From: Cyclobacteriaceae bacterium
GTDB taxonomy: Bacteria; Bacteroidota; Bacteroidia; Cytophagales; Cyclobacteriaceae
Length of the DNA: 64,000 bases
Assembly (NCBI GenBank): GCA_019638285.1
Contig: JAHBUB010000003.1
Span: 124,001-188,000 of the forward strand
Direction: 5' to 3'
Below, in pieces: positions 17,597-26,521 of this stretch. Positions within the stretch are counted from its first letter, which is position 1. The number at the start of each line of letters is the position of its first letter. The notes under the pieces are model-generated. The model was not told the origin of the DNA, did not search any database, and saw nothing but the letters and a program-made list of their open reading frames with translations. The translations under genes and the position numbers were made by a program.

Positions 17597-18343
17597 ATGG
17601 AATATACACACGATCCACGGCTTGCAGTACTCATCGATGCCGACAATATTCCTTATGCGAACGTAAAGGAGATGCTGGAGGAGATTGCGAAGTATGGCAC
17701 ACCCACGTTCAAAAGAATATATGGAGACTGGACCAAACCTACCGTCTCTGGGTGGAAGACGGTCTTATTGGAACATGCCATTACTCCTGTGCAGCAATAT
17801 GCATATACAGCAGGAAAGAATGCCACAGACAGCGCCATGATTATTGATGCAATGGATATTTTATACTCAGGAAAGGTAGATGGGTTTTGTATTGTTTCTA
17901 GTGATAGTGACTTTACAAGGCTGGCCACGCGACTGCGTGAAGCCGGGATGAAAGTAATTGGTATAGGAGAAAAGAAAACACCAAAACCCTTTATATCCGC
18001 ATGCGAGAAATTCATCTACTTGGAAATCCTTAAGCCAACTGAGAATAAAAATTCTGATAAAAAAAGCAAAGGAAAGAGTACATCCGATAAAACGGTAGAA
18101 GATATTGATGAAAGATTAATAAAATTGATTAAAGATTCAATTAATGATCTGGCCGATGAGAATGGTTGGGTATTTTTGGGGGAGTTGGGAAGTTTGCTGT
18201 TGAAGAAGCATCCGAATTTTGATCCGAGAAACTATGGCTTCAACAAGATGCTGCCATTAATAAAGAGCATCAACAAGTTTGAAGTGGATGAACGAGACTC
18301 CGGAAACAAAAATATTAAGTTGGTATATGTTAGGATTAAATAG
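17597..18343 (+). CDS. NYN-domain ribonuclease-like protein with C-terminal OST-HTH/LOTUS domain
   Basis: The N-terminal 150 residues form a NYN (LabA/DUF88, PIN-like) domain with the acidic residues expected in the nuclease site: LIDADNIPY, ATDSAMIIDAMD and IVSSDSDFTRL. A lysine-rich linker (about 150-165) leads to an OST-HTH/LOTUS domain (about 170-248), an RNA-binding winged helix. The architecture is that of predicted RNA-processing or RNA-decay nucleases; no bacterial member with this order has a target I can name. Cytoplasmic, single gene. Confidence 0.85.
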   Translation: MEYTHDPRLAVLIDADNIPYANVKEMLEEIAKYGTPTFKRIYGDWTKPTVSGWKTVLLEHAITPVQQYAYTAGKNATDSAMIIDAMDILYSGKVDGFCIVSSDSDFTRLATRLREAGMKVIGIGEKKTPKPFISACEKFIYLEILKPTENKNSDKKSKGKSTSDKTVEDIDERLIKLIKDSINDLADENGWVFLGELGSLLLKKHPNFDPRNYGFNKMLPLIKSINKFEVDERDSGNKNIKLVYVRIK

Positions 18344-18433
18344 CGTGGTGCAGAAGCCTTGCAATGTATAGAGTTATTTTATTAGTCGTTTGTTTTTTTT
18401 ATTCTTGTCTTTCATCTAATTAATTCGCTTTCA

Positions 18434-19480
18434 ATGGCATCAGATCAGCCGCTTTTTTTGAGAAACCTATGGTACTTTGCATTTCATGGTTCGAAACTCA
18501 AGGCGGGGAAGCTCGTTCAAAAAGAAATTTTAGGGGAAAAGATTGTCTTTGGGCGAGACAAGGAAGGTCATCCTTTTGCACTAAAGGACAATTGCCCACA
18601 CAGAGGTGTGCCGCTATCTGCAGGGTGGTTTGATGGTGATACTATTCAATGTTGTTATCATGGTTGGAAGTTTAACTGTTCTGGTACTTGTACAGATATT
18701 CCTGCAATGGCCGATGATAAATTTGATGTAAGTAAGATTAAAGTGTACGAATATCTGTGCAAGGAAATTAGCAATACCATTTGGGTATATATGCCACAGA
18801 ACAAGCTAAAGCTGGAAGGAGCGAAGGAGAGGTTGCCTAACCTACTTATTGATGCAGATAAAAAATTTCTTCATGTGGAAACAGTAACCATGCCCACAAA
18901 CATAGACCATTCTGTAATTGGCCTTATTGACCCGGCACATGTTACGTTCGTTCATCAATCTTGGTTTTGGCGTTCAAGTAAAAGCCTGAAATTAAAGGAG
19001 AAGAACTTTGTACCCGATGATCTTGGTTTTAAAATGGCCAGGCATAAACCATCTTCCAACTCGAAGGGCTATTCAGTTTTGAAGGGAGGCACCAGCACAG
19101 AAATCAATTTTCAATTGCCGGGAAATCGATTAGAGCATATTCAAGTGGGTAAGAATGAAGTTGTCTCCATTACGACACTCACTCCGATCAACGATAATGA
19201 AACAGAACTTAACCATATCTTTTACACTACCATTGGATTGGCTAAAATACTTTGGATCCCATTGAAGAGTCTTGGTAAAACTTTTATTGGTCAGGACCTA
19301 GGAGTATTTCACAAACTGCGTGAAGGACTAGATACAAACCCCACATTGATGCTAATTGGAGATCCTGATGCGCAAGCCAAATGGTATTATGAGCTAAAAA
19401 AGAGTTGGAATAAATCTATTGAAGAGAAAAATCCTTTTGTTAATCCATTGCACCCTCAGACGCTTCATTGGATAACATAA
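18434..19480 (+). CDS. Rieske non-haem iron oxygenase, alpha subunit type
   Basis: Rieske [2Fe-2S] domain with Cys54-Pro-His56 and Cys73-x2-His76, followed by a catalytic domain with the mononuclear iron motif around Asp166-Pro-Ala-His169-x4-His174. This is the terminal oxygenase layout of the vanillate demethylase / phenylpropionate dioxygenase type; a separate reductase should supply electrons, but none is encoded nearby. 348 residues. The next gene, 53 bases on, is an APC permease, so the substrate may be an imported amino acid, amine or similar small molecule (inference). Confidence 0.85.
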   Translation: MASDQPLFLRNLWYFAFHGSKLKAGKLVQKEILGEKIVFGRDKEGHPFALKDNCPHRGVPLSAGWFDGDTIQCCYHGWKFNCSGTCTDIPAMADDKFDVSKIKVYEYLCKEISNTIWVYMPQNKLKLEGAKERLPNLLIDADKKFLHVETVTMPTNIDHSVIGLIDPAHVTFVHQSWFWRSSKSLKLKEKNFVPDDLGFKMARHKPSSNSKGYSVLKGGTSTEINFQLPGNRLEHIQVGKNEVVSITTLTPINDNETELNHIFYTTIGLAKILWIPLKSLGKTFIGQDLGVFHKLREGLDTNPTLMLIGDPDAQAKWYYELKKSWNKSIEEKNPFVNPLHPQTLHWIT

Positions 19481-19533
19481 ATGTAGAATTTTTCTTGTTG
19501 GAATTAATTTTTGCTTTACATTGAGCTAAATTA

Positions 19534-21282
19534 ATGCATACTTTGAAGCCTCCTAAAAAACTTTCTGAATTAGAGGCCACCGCTATTTGTGGGAACGATA
19601 TATCTTCGAGCGTTCTTTATGTGTCCGCGCTTGCTATTCTTTATGCAGGTCAATTTGCCTGGGTTTCTTTACTAATTGTTGCACTAGTACTATTTCTTTT
19701 CAGAAAAATTTATGGAGAAGTAGTAGGGGCGTTACCACTTAATGGGGGTGCCTATAACGTATTATTAAATACGACCACAAAATCTAACGCCTCCTTGGCT
19801 GCCACCCTTACCATTCTTTCTTACATGGCGACAAGCGTACTCTCTGGTAGTGAAGCCATGCACTATTTACACGGATTGGTACCCGCAATACCAGTGGTGC
19901 CAGCTACCATCGGATTGCTCGTTATGTTTATGATGCTCACCATATTGGGTATTTCAGAATCGGCCAAAGCTGCGGTGGTTATTTTTATTACACATTTGAG
20001 TACGCTTACCTTGTTGGTTTTGGCTATCGCCTGGTACCTAATCACCAACGGAGTGGGTACGTTGTCCATAAACTTTAAATTGCCTTTGGAAGGTAGCTTT
20101 ACCAGCGCTTTATTTTTTGGTTTTAGTGCTGCTATGTTAGGTATTAGCGGGTTTGAAAGCTCTGCTAATTTTGTAGAAGAGCAAAAGACCGGAGTGTTTC
20201 CAAAGACACTTCGGAATATGTGGATGATCGTAAGTTTCTTCAATCCCTTAATTGCATTTCTTGCTATTTGTGCTTTGCCGCTGGCAGAGGTGGGTGAACA
20301 TAAGGAAACACTGCTTTCTCACATGGGCCAGATAGCAGGAGGAAAATGGTTGGCGTACATAGTATCAATAGATGCTGTTCTGGTTTTAAGTGGCGCAGTA
20401 CTTACCTCATTTGTAGGTGTAAGCGGGCTGATGAAGCGGATGGCATTGGATAGAATATTGCCACAGTTCTTCCTCAAGGAGAACAAAAGGAGTAGCAATT
20501 ATAGAATAATCATTGGCTTTTTTATTCTGTGTTTTTCAATTCTGGTTCTCACCAGAGGACAAATGGAACCACTTGCCGGAGTGTACACCATTTCATTCCT
20601 GGCTGTGATGGCCTACTTTGCCATAGGCAATCTTTTACTAAAGGCAAAAAGAGCAAAACTACCACGGCCAGAACATGCTACCGCATTTACTGTATTTCTG
20701 GCGCTCCTTGGTGTCGTGATTGCGTTATATGGGAACATTAAGTTGCATCCGGAATACCTGGTAGTGTTTCTTCAATATTTTGTTCCTGCGATTTTAGTGA
20801 TATATGCATTGCTTAATAGACTTGCCATCTTTGAACTGGGTTTAATGGTATTGAGATCAGCCTCTGAGAATGTGAGAAGGATAGCCTTAATTAGTCAGCT
20901 CAAGCTCACAAGATTGGTAAGAAAAACCAGCGAACAGCAATTTGTCTTTTTTACAAAGGGAGATGATATTGCCACACTCAATCGGGTAATGATGTATGTG
21001 CTCGAAAATGAATTAACTAACCGTTTGCGAATTGTCACGGTGTTGAAGGAAGATCAGGAGGTGTCGAATGATTTTATAAGAGACATGGAAGTACTTGACA
21101 GGGCCTATCCGAGTATAAAGATTGTATTTCTTACTGAAAGAGGAACGTTTGGTCCCGAGTTGATTGATCGACTTTCTAAGGAGTGGAATATCCCTAAAAA
21201 CTTTATGTTCATAGGCTCGCCCGGAGATCGATTCCCATACCGTGTTTCCGAATTAGGAGGGGTTCGTTTGATTATTAATTGA
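19534..21282 (+). CDS. APC-family amino acid/amine permease with C-terminal soluble domain
   Basis: About twelve hydrophobic helices in residues 15-435, opening with GNDISSSVLYVSALAI (the unwound first helix of APC transporters) and with GFSAAMLGISGFESSANFVEEQ at the sixth. A soluble tail of about 140 residues follows (about 440-582) and looks like a universal-stress-protein-like fold, with strand-helix alternation and an end IGSPGDRFPYRVSELGGVRLI. Likely co-transcribed with the Rieske oxygenase upstream. Substrate unknown. Confidence 0.82.
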   Translation: MHTLKPPKKLSELEATAICGNDISSSVLYVSALAILYAGQFAWVSLLIVALVLFLFRKIYGEVVGALPLNGGAYNVLLNTTTKSNASLAATLTILSYMATSVLSGSEAMHYLHGLVPAIPVVPATIGLLVMFMMLTILGISESAKAAVVIFITHLSTLTLLVLAIAWYLITNGVGTLSINFKLPLEGSFTSALFFGFSAAMLGISGFESSANFVEEQKTGVFPKTLRNMWMIVSFFNPLIAFLAICALPLAEVGEHKETLLSHMGQIAGGKWLAYIVSIDAVLVLSGAVLTSFVGVSGLMKRMALDRILPQFFLKENKRSSNYRIIIGFFILCFSILVLTRGQMEPLAGVYTISFLAVMAYFAIGNLLLKAKRAKLPRPEHATAFTVFLALLGVVIALYGNIKLHPEYLVVFLQYFVPAILVIYALLNRLAIFELGLMVLRSASENVRRIALISQLKLTRLVRKTSEQQFVFFTKGDDIATLNRVMMYVLENELTNRLRIVTVLKEDQEVSNDFIRDMEVLDRAYPSIKIVFLTERGTFGPELIDRLSKEWNIPKNFMFIGSPGDRFPYRVSELGGVRLIIN

Positions 21283-21333
21283 TTGGTAACCGGAGTATTT
21301 TATTGGTTGATTAGATCTATTTCTTCAACGCAT

Positions 21334-21933
21334 TTACAAATCATTTAATCCCTTTCCTTTAAGGATTTGAGGAGCGCATTTTTCGATTCGTGACTCCCTG
21401 GTTTTGGATTGTTTGGGTGAAGAGAAATAAAGAAGATAAGCCCTTTGCCGTCCAGGAGTTAATGAGGCAAATGCCTTTCTTAAGATAGGTTTCTTGTCCA
21501 ATTTATTTTGAAACTCTTTGGGCATATTGAATTCTGTTGTTTTTTTGAGATTCACTTTTAGGCCTGCTTTTTCTACTTCAATGGCTTCATCAATGTAAGC
21601 TTTGATAGTGGATTCCAACTTTATAATTTCCTTACTATTTGTAAATCGAATTTGCCTCGCTGCCTGTACATTCTCCGTTTGTTGAATGAGAATACCCTTC
21701 GCGTCTTTCAATAGAACCCCTTTGTGGAATAGAAGCGCACAATATTCCTTAAATCCATGAATTAGGATTATGTTATTTTTTTTCTTGCCCGTTGCATCAG
21801 GTAATGTATAGCATGGAACACTCCACTTTAATTCTTCTGTCAATCCACAACTAAGAACAATCGTTCTTAACTTTTGATATTCTTTTTGCCACTTTGTAGC
21901 TTTGTCAAAGAACCAATCTACTTTTGGATTCAT
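21334..21933 (-). CDS. YdeI/OmpD-associated family protein with DUF1801 domain
   Basis: 199 residues. N-terminal DUF1801 domain (about 15-110, with LKWSVPCYTL and ILIHGFKEYCALLFHKG) and a C-terminal YdeI-like helical domain (about 130-199) bearing FNMPKEFQNKLDKKP and SLTPGRQRAYLLYFSSPKQSKTR. This second motif is the 'bacteriocin-protection YdeI' signature; the E. coli namesake has a poorly understood stress role. Convergent with the APC permease gene, with no hairpin seen between. Confidence 0.82.
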   Translation of the reverse strand: MNPKVDWFFDKATKWQKEYQKLRTIVLSCGLTEELKWSVPCYTLPDATGKKKNNIILIHGFKEYCALLFHKGVLLKDAKGILIQQTENVQAARQIRFTNSKEIIKLESTIKAYIDEAIEVEKAGLKVNLKKTTEFNMPKEFQNKLDKKPILRKAFASLTPGRQRAYLLYFSSPKQSKTRESRIEKCAPQILKGKGLNDL

Positions 21934-22216
21934 CTTTTGTGTTTATGGATTACTCAAATTAGGTTTTCTATCCCGAGGTCGGAAATACCACGAAATAATT
22001 GTTAAAGTTATTGCTAACAATACAACTACGCAATTTTTTTAAAACAGCCAAAGGTAGGATGTACAATAAGGGAGGGTATTCCGTGACCTTTTTTGGTAGT
22101 GATGCAAAAAAATAGGCTCTATGGAGCATAATTGAATATAAGATCTTGTTTTTGTTGGAATAGCTAAGTTCTACTTCCAAGTCCTTTACATTTACTGGAT
22201 TATCCTCAAATGAATT

Positions 22217-22987
22217 ATGAATAGAGTCCTTCTTCTTATTTCGGCAATGATCCTATCGTTGGCAAGTTATGCCCAATACAATGAGACAATAAGAACGGGT
22301 CGCCCTGGTCATTCAATAGGCCCATTTACAGTTGGAAAGGGCATTTTTCAGATCCAAACTGGAATGGATATTTTTGGTTTTGAGAATAAATCGGCCGGTT
22401 TTAAAGGAGATGGTTTTCTCAATAACACCGTGCTTCGTTACGGTATTGCTGAGAAATGGGAGATTAGCGCTTTGGCCGATTACAAGGTGGAGACTTTGAA
22501 AAGTGATGCTCTGGAGACAGACTTAAGTGGCTTAGCAGCTTTTGATATTGGAGGTAGGTATCATATCTACACTGGCGAAGGTTTGATTCCCAGCGTTGGA
22601 TTTCAGCTTCGGTTCAGACTACCTGTTTTATCAGAGGATTATGAGATTGATCACGTAGCACCTCGGTTTACACTGATTACCAGCCAGAAACTGTCTGATA
22701 CATTTACACTTTTTACCAACTGGGGAGGAAAATGGAATGGGAACAATTCAACAGGAACAGGTTTTTATACAATAAACCTTGCCTTTCCATTATGCGGTAA
22801 GCTAGGTGGGTTTGTTGAAAATTATGGATCACTAACAAACGGAAATTTCGATTCCCGCTTTGATACAGGTCTTTCTTATCTCGTGACCAATGATCTGCAG
22901 TTAGATGTGCTGGGAGGCCCTGGGAGCAATGACGGTGTGAAGGACTTCTTTTTAAGCGTTGGTCTTTCATGGAGGTCAAAGCGCTGA
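22217..22987 (+). CDS. outer-membrane beta-barrel, phenol MetA-deg/transporter-like family
   Basis: Signal peptide (about 1-19, SLASYA cut) followed by repeated amphipathic strands and glycines, including a C-terminal strand ending in FLSVGLSWRSKR. The overall pattern is that of the 'putative MetA-pathway of phenol degradation' outer-membrane transporter family. 256 residues fits a small barrel. It is the first gene of a plus-strand run with three MscS-type genes, 47 bases before the first, so it may be co-transcribed with them. The solute is unknown. Confidence 0.65.
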   Translation: MNRVLLLISAMILSLASYAQYNETIRTGRPGHSIGPFTVGKGIFQIQTGMDIFGFENKSAGFKGDGFLNNTVLRYGIAEKWEISALADYKVETLKSDALETDLSGLAAFDIGGRYHIYTGEGLIPSVGFQLRFRLPVLSEDYEIDHVAPRFTLITSQKLSDTFTLFTNWGGKWNGNNSTGTGFYTINLAFPLCGKLGGFVENYGSLTNGNFDSRFDTGLSYLVTNDLQLDVLGGPGSNDGVKDFFLSVGLSWRSKR

Positions 22988-23034
22988 TAATTCAGCATTT
23001 CATTATATTTATAATAGGACTAATTCAGAAGTGA

Positions 23035-24690
23035 ATGAATAGAATACTTTCGTTAATAATTGGTTGTGTATTTACTTTTTCAGCACACGCACAACCTACA
23101 CAACCTGCTGATTCGGTTGCTATAGGAAAAGGTGGGTTTCCTGTGGTTTATAAAAACGACACCCTCTTTTTTGTGCATTCTAAAATTGGACCCTACAAAC
23201 CTTTAGATAGGGTAAATACCATCAATAGGAGGATTACCTCCTTTATAAAGGATGCTGAGTTTGAACCCGATAGTCTATTCATGTTGGATAGTGAAATAAG
23301 CACAGACATCTGGTGGAGAGATCGGGTGCTCTTTAGTGTAACTGACATGGATGCCAAGACAGAGAACATGTCGAGGAAAGCATTGGCGCAAAAAGAATTG
23401 GATATCACTAAAGCGGCACTTAATAAAGAACTTAAATCCAAAAGTATCAAAAGCATCTTGTTACAAGCTGGACTTACTATTCTGGTTGTACTTATTATTT
23501 ATTTCCTCATCAAGTACATCAATAAACTATTTGTATTTACACGAAGATGGCTGATCAACGCAAGAGGTAGTATTCTCAAGGGGATTAAATTCCGCGGCTA
23601 TGAGTTTCTAGACACTGAACGTGAGCTCAAAGTTGCCTTGTTCTTGAATAATATTTTGAGGTGGCTGGTGATCGTTATTGTTTTATACCTGGCGCTCCCA
23701 ATTCTCTTTAGTATTTTTCCTTGGACAAGGGGATGGGCTGAAATATTGTTTGGTTATGTACTTGATCCATTGACCCATGTTTTATCATCCGTATTTAATT
23801 ACATACCTAACTTGTTTACTATAGGCGTAATTTATATGGTCACTAAATATGCCATACAGTTCATAGAATTTATGGCAGGAGAGATAGAAAAGGGCTCCCT
23901 TGTAATAGGCGGATTCTACCCAGATTGGGCAAAACCAACGTTTGGGATTATTAAGGTATTGATGTATGCTTTTATGTTCATTGTTATCTTTCCATATCTA
24001 CCTGGATCTGACTCACCGGTATTCCAGGGGGTAAGCGTGTTTCTTGGTATTTTATTCTCATTAGGTTCATCTACTGCAATTAGTAATATGGTTGCTGGTT
24101 TGGTCATCACCTATATGCGACCGTTTAAAATTGGAGATCGCATTAAAATTGGGGAGATCACGGGTTTGGTGTTAGAAAAATCCATGTTGGTTACACGCAT
24201 AAGAACTATTAAGAATGAAGAGATCACGATTCCAAATGCCACGATACTTTCAGGTCATACTATTAATTACACCACATCTGCAAAAGATTTAGGACTCATC
24301 CTTAATACTACAGTGACGATAGGATATGATGTGCCATGGCCAAAGGTGCATGATCTTCTCGTTAGATCTGCTCAAGATGCTGAGGGCATATTGAAGGATG
24401 AGAATAAGAAACCATTTGTCTTGCAAACCAGTCTGGATGACTTTTATGTAGCCTATCAACTGAATGCCTACACTGATCAGCCGGAGAAAATGGCACTTAT
24501 ATACTCCAACTTACACCAGCAGATTCAAGATAAGTTTGCTGAAGCCGGAGTAGAAATCATGTCGCCACATTATGGGGCGATACGAGATGGTAACGCGGTG
24601 AACATTCCTTCTGATTATTTGCCAAAAGATTATAAAGCCCCCGCTTTTAATGTAGCTGGATTAGGCGACAAAGAAAAACCAGGTAACTAA
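23035..24690 (+). CDS. MscS-family mechanosensitive channel, large form with signal peptide
   Basis: 551 residues: a cleavable signal peptide (cut after SAHA, about 19), a periplasmic segment to about 135, four or five membrane helices, then the pore helix and beta domain of MscS (GSSTAISNMVAGLVITYMRP, about 340-370) and a cytoplasmic alpha-beta domain to about 530. Gates in response to membrane tension and releases solutes on osmotic down-shock; some family members instead carry specific ions. The next MscS gene begins in its stop codon (TAATG), so they are translationally coupled. Confidence 0.88.
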   Translation: MNRILSLIIGCVFTFSAHAQPTQPADSVAIGKGGFPVVYKNDTLFFVHSKIGPYKPLDRVNTINRRITSFIKDAEFEPDSLFMLDSEISTDIWWRDRVLFSVTDMDAKTENMSRKALAQKELDITKAALNKELKSKSIKSILLQAGLTILVVLIIYFLIKYINKLFVFTRRWLINARGSILKGIKFRGYEFLDTERELKVALFLNNILRWLVIVIVLYLALPILFSIFPWTRGWAEILFGYVLDPLTHVLSSVFNYIPNLFTIGVIYMVTKYAIQFIEFMAGEIEKGSLVIGGFYPDWAKPTFGIIKVLMYAFMFIVIFPYLPGSDSPVFQGVSVFLGILFSLGSSTAISNMVAGLVITYMRPFKIGDRIKIGEITGLVLEKSMLVTRIRTIKNEEITIPNATILSGHTINYTTSAKDLGLILNTTVTIGYDVPWPKVHDLLVRSAQDAEGILKDENKKPFVLQTSLDDFYVAYQLNAYTDQPEKMALIYSNLHQQIQDKFAEAGVEIMSPHYGAIRDGNAVNIPSDYLPKDYKAPAFNVAGLGDKEKPGN

Positions 24691-25591
24691 TGAAGGATTG
24701 GATTGAACAACTGGCTACTCCAGAGTGGTTACAAACGTTGATATGGGTAATAAGTATTGTTATAATTATCAGGTTTGCTTTTATTTTCCTAATAAGGGGA
24801 ATACAAAAGTCTAAACAGGATAAAGACAGCAAGTACAAAACCAAAAAAATATTAGATGCGGCCTCGTATGTAGTCATCCTATTTGCCCTATTAATTGCTT
24901 ACAGCAAAAATCTCGCAGGGCTTTCTGTTGCTTTGGGTGTGGCTGGCGCTGGTATCGCTTTTGCCCTCCAGGAAGTAATTGCCAGTGTGGCGGGATGGTT
25001 GGCGTTGATGTTTGGTAATTTTTATCGAACTGGGGATCGGGTACAGTTAGGAGGAATCAAAGGGGATGTTATCGATATTGGAGTGTTGAGGACCACTCTT
25101 ATGGAAACCGGACAATGGGTGGATGGAGATATTTATAATGGAAGGATCGTAAGAGTGGCCAATAGTTTTGTTTTTAAGGAACCAGTATTTAATTATTCTG
25201 GAGATTTTCCTTTCCTGTGGGATGAGATTAAAATTCCAATTCAATACGGAAGTGATTATGTCCTCGCGAAATCAATATTGAAAAAATAGCCAATGAGCAC
25301 TTGCGCAAAAATGCTGCAGAGGGAAAGAGGGTGTGGAATGAAATGGTAAAAAAATACTTGATCGAAGACGCTCAACTTGAACCCATGGTAAGTTTAATCG
25401 CTAATGACAATTGGGTGGAATTTACAATCCGTTATGTAGTAAGTTATAAAAAGAGACGCATGACAAAAAATGAACTGTTTTTGGCTATCTTAAAAGAAGT
25501 GGAAGCAACCAATGGAAAAGTGCGCTTTGGTTCCGCTACTTTTGAAATGGTTGGAATGCCGGAACTACAAATAAAGATGAAACCAGATTGA
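24690..25591 (+). pseudogene. MscS-family channel interrupted by a one-base frameshift (copy 2)
   Basis: Two frames together make one MscS-type channel. The first (24690-25289) holds two N-terminal helices and the glycine/alanine-rich pore segment (LGVAGAGIAFALQEV) with RTGDRVQLGG; it stops at TAG just after a run of six A at 25281-25286. The second frame continues with IANEHLRKN... and the C-terminal domain to 25591. One extra A in the run would restore a single protein of about 300 residues. Causes could be a true deletion, a sequencing error in a homopolymer, or slippage; the run is short for programmed slippage. Overlap with the next gene (TGATG) is intact. Confidence 0.8.
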
Positions 25592-26448
25592 TGGAGGCGC
25601 TTCAAAATTTGTTGGACTATAAATTATTCGAAATCAGTGGTCACCTCTTTACCATTGGTACTATTGTACTTTTAGTGGCTATCTATTTGGTCACCAAAAT
25701 TATTTTGTTTGCACTAAAGCGAATCCTCAATCGAATTTTTGAAAAGCGTGGAATAGATCGGGGCAGGAGATTTGCCCTGATCAAACTGGTCCAATATTTT
25801 GTTTGGACGTTTGCAATTGTACTCCTGATCCAGGCTGCTACCTTTCAAATTACGATCTTATTAGCAGGGTCCGCTGCACTTCTGGTTGGACTTGGCCTGG
25901 GATTGCAACAAATATTTCAAGATTTGGTTTCAGGGATATTTATTCTCATTGAAGGGACGATACAAAAAGATGATGTGGTAGAAATTGATGGCCTTATTGG
26001 GAAAATACTAACACTCAACTTGCGTACATCAACCATATTAACACGCGATGGGATTATGTTAATTGTCCCCAATCACAAATTTGTGGTAGACAACATCATC
26101 AATTGGAGCCACAGTGCTACCCCAACCCGGTTTAAAGTGAGTGTTGGTGTTGCCTATGGTAGCGATGTAGAGAAGGTAACAGATATTCTAATGGAATGCA
26201 CTTTGTGCCATGACGTGGTCCTAAAGGACAAAACCAATGGCAAATATCCATTTGTTCGTTTTGTTGACTTTGGTGACAGTGCTTTATTGTTTGATGTTTA
26301 TTTTTGGAGCGTTGATATTTTTCCAATTGAAAATGTTAAAAGTGATATGCGCTATCTTATCAATAAACGATTTAGAGAGCAAAATATTAGTATTCCATTC
26401 CCTCAGCGTGATCTTCATATTAAGTCTGGGGGTTTCACAAAAGTATAA
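25591..26448 (+). CDS. MscS-family mechanosensitive channel (copy 3)
   Basis: 285 residues, compact MscS form: two N-terminal helices (about 17-38, 62-80), a pore helix rich in glycine (LLVGLGLGLQQIFQDLVSG), the beta-domain segment IQKDDVVEIDG and a C-terminal alpha-beta domain ending SIPFPQRDLHIK, a standard family ending. Start taken as ATG 25591, sharing its A with the TGA of the upstream gene, rather than TTG 25588. Third of three tandem MscS genes. Confidence 0.88.
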   Translation: MEALQNLLDYKLFEISGHLFTIGTIVLLVAIYLVTKIILFALKRILNRIFEKRGIDRGRRFALIKLVQYFVWTFAIVLLIQAATFQITILLAGSAALLVGLGLGLQQIFQDLVSGIFILIEGTIQKDDVVEIDGLIGKILTLNLRTSTILTRDGIMLIVPNHKFVVDNIINWSHSATPTRFKVSVGVAYGSDVEKVTDILMECTLCHDVVLKDKTNGKYPFVRFVDFGDSALLFDVYFWSVDIFPIENVKSDMRYLINKRFREQNISIPFPQRDLHIKSGGFTKV

Positions 26449-26521
26449 ATTCATTTTGCTTCTGGTTTTCTGTGTCGTAAAAGAGTACTTATTTTTAAAG
26501 TTATTATAGTAACCAAAGTGA

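Noticed and set aside
21968-22180. minus-strand frame of 70 codons
   Set aside because: No promoter, no homology and odd composition; the 283-base gap 21934-22216 looks non-coding.
25281-25289. programmed -1 frameshift in MscS
   Set aside because: Six A is a short run and the usual X-XXY-YYZ slippery heptamer is absent in the reading frame; simple mutation or read error fits better.
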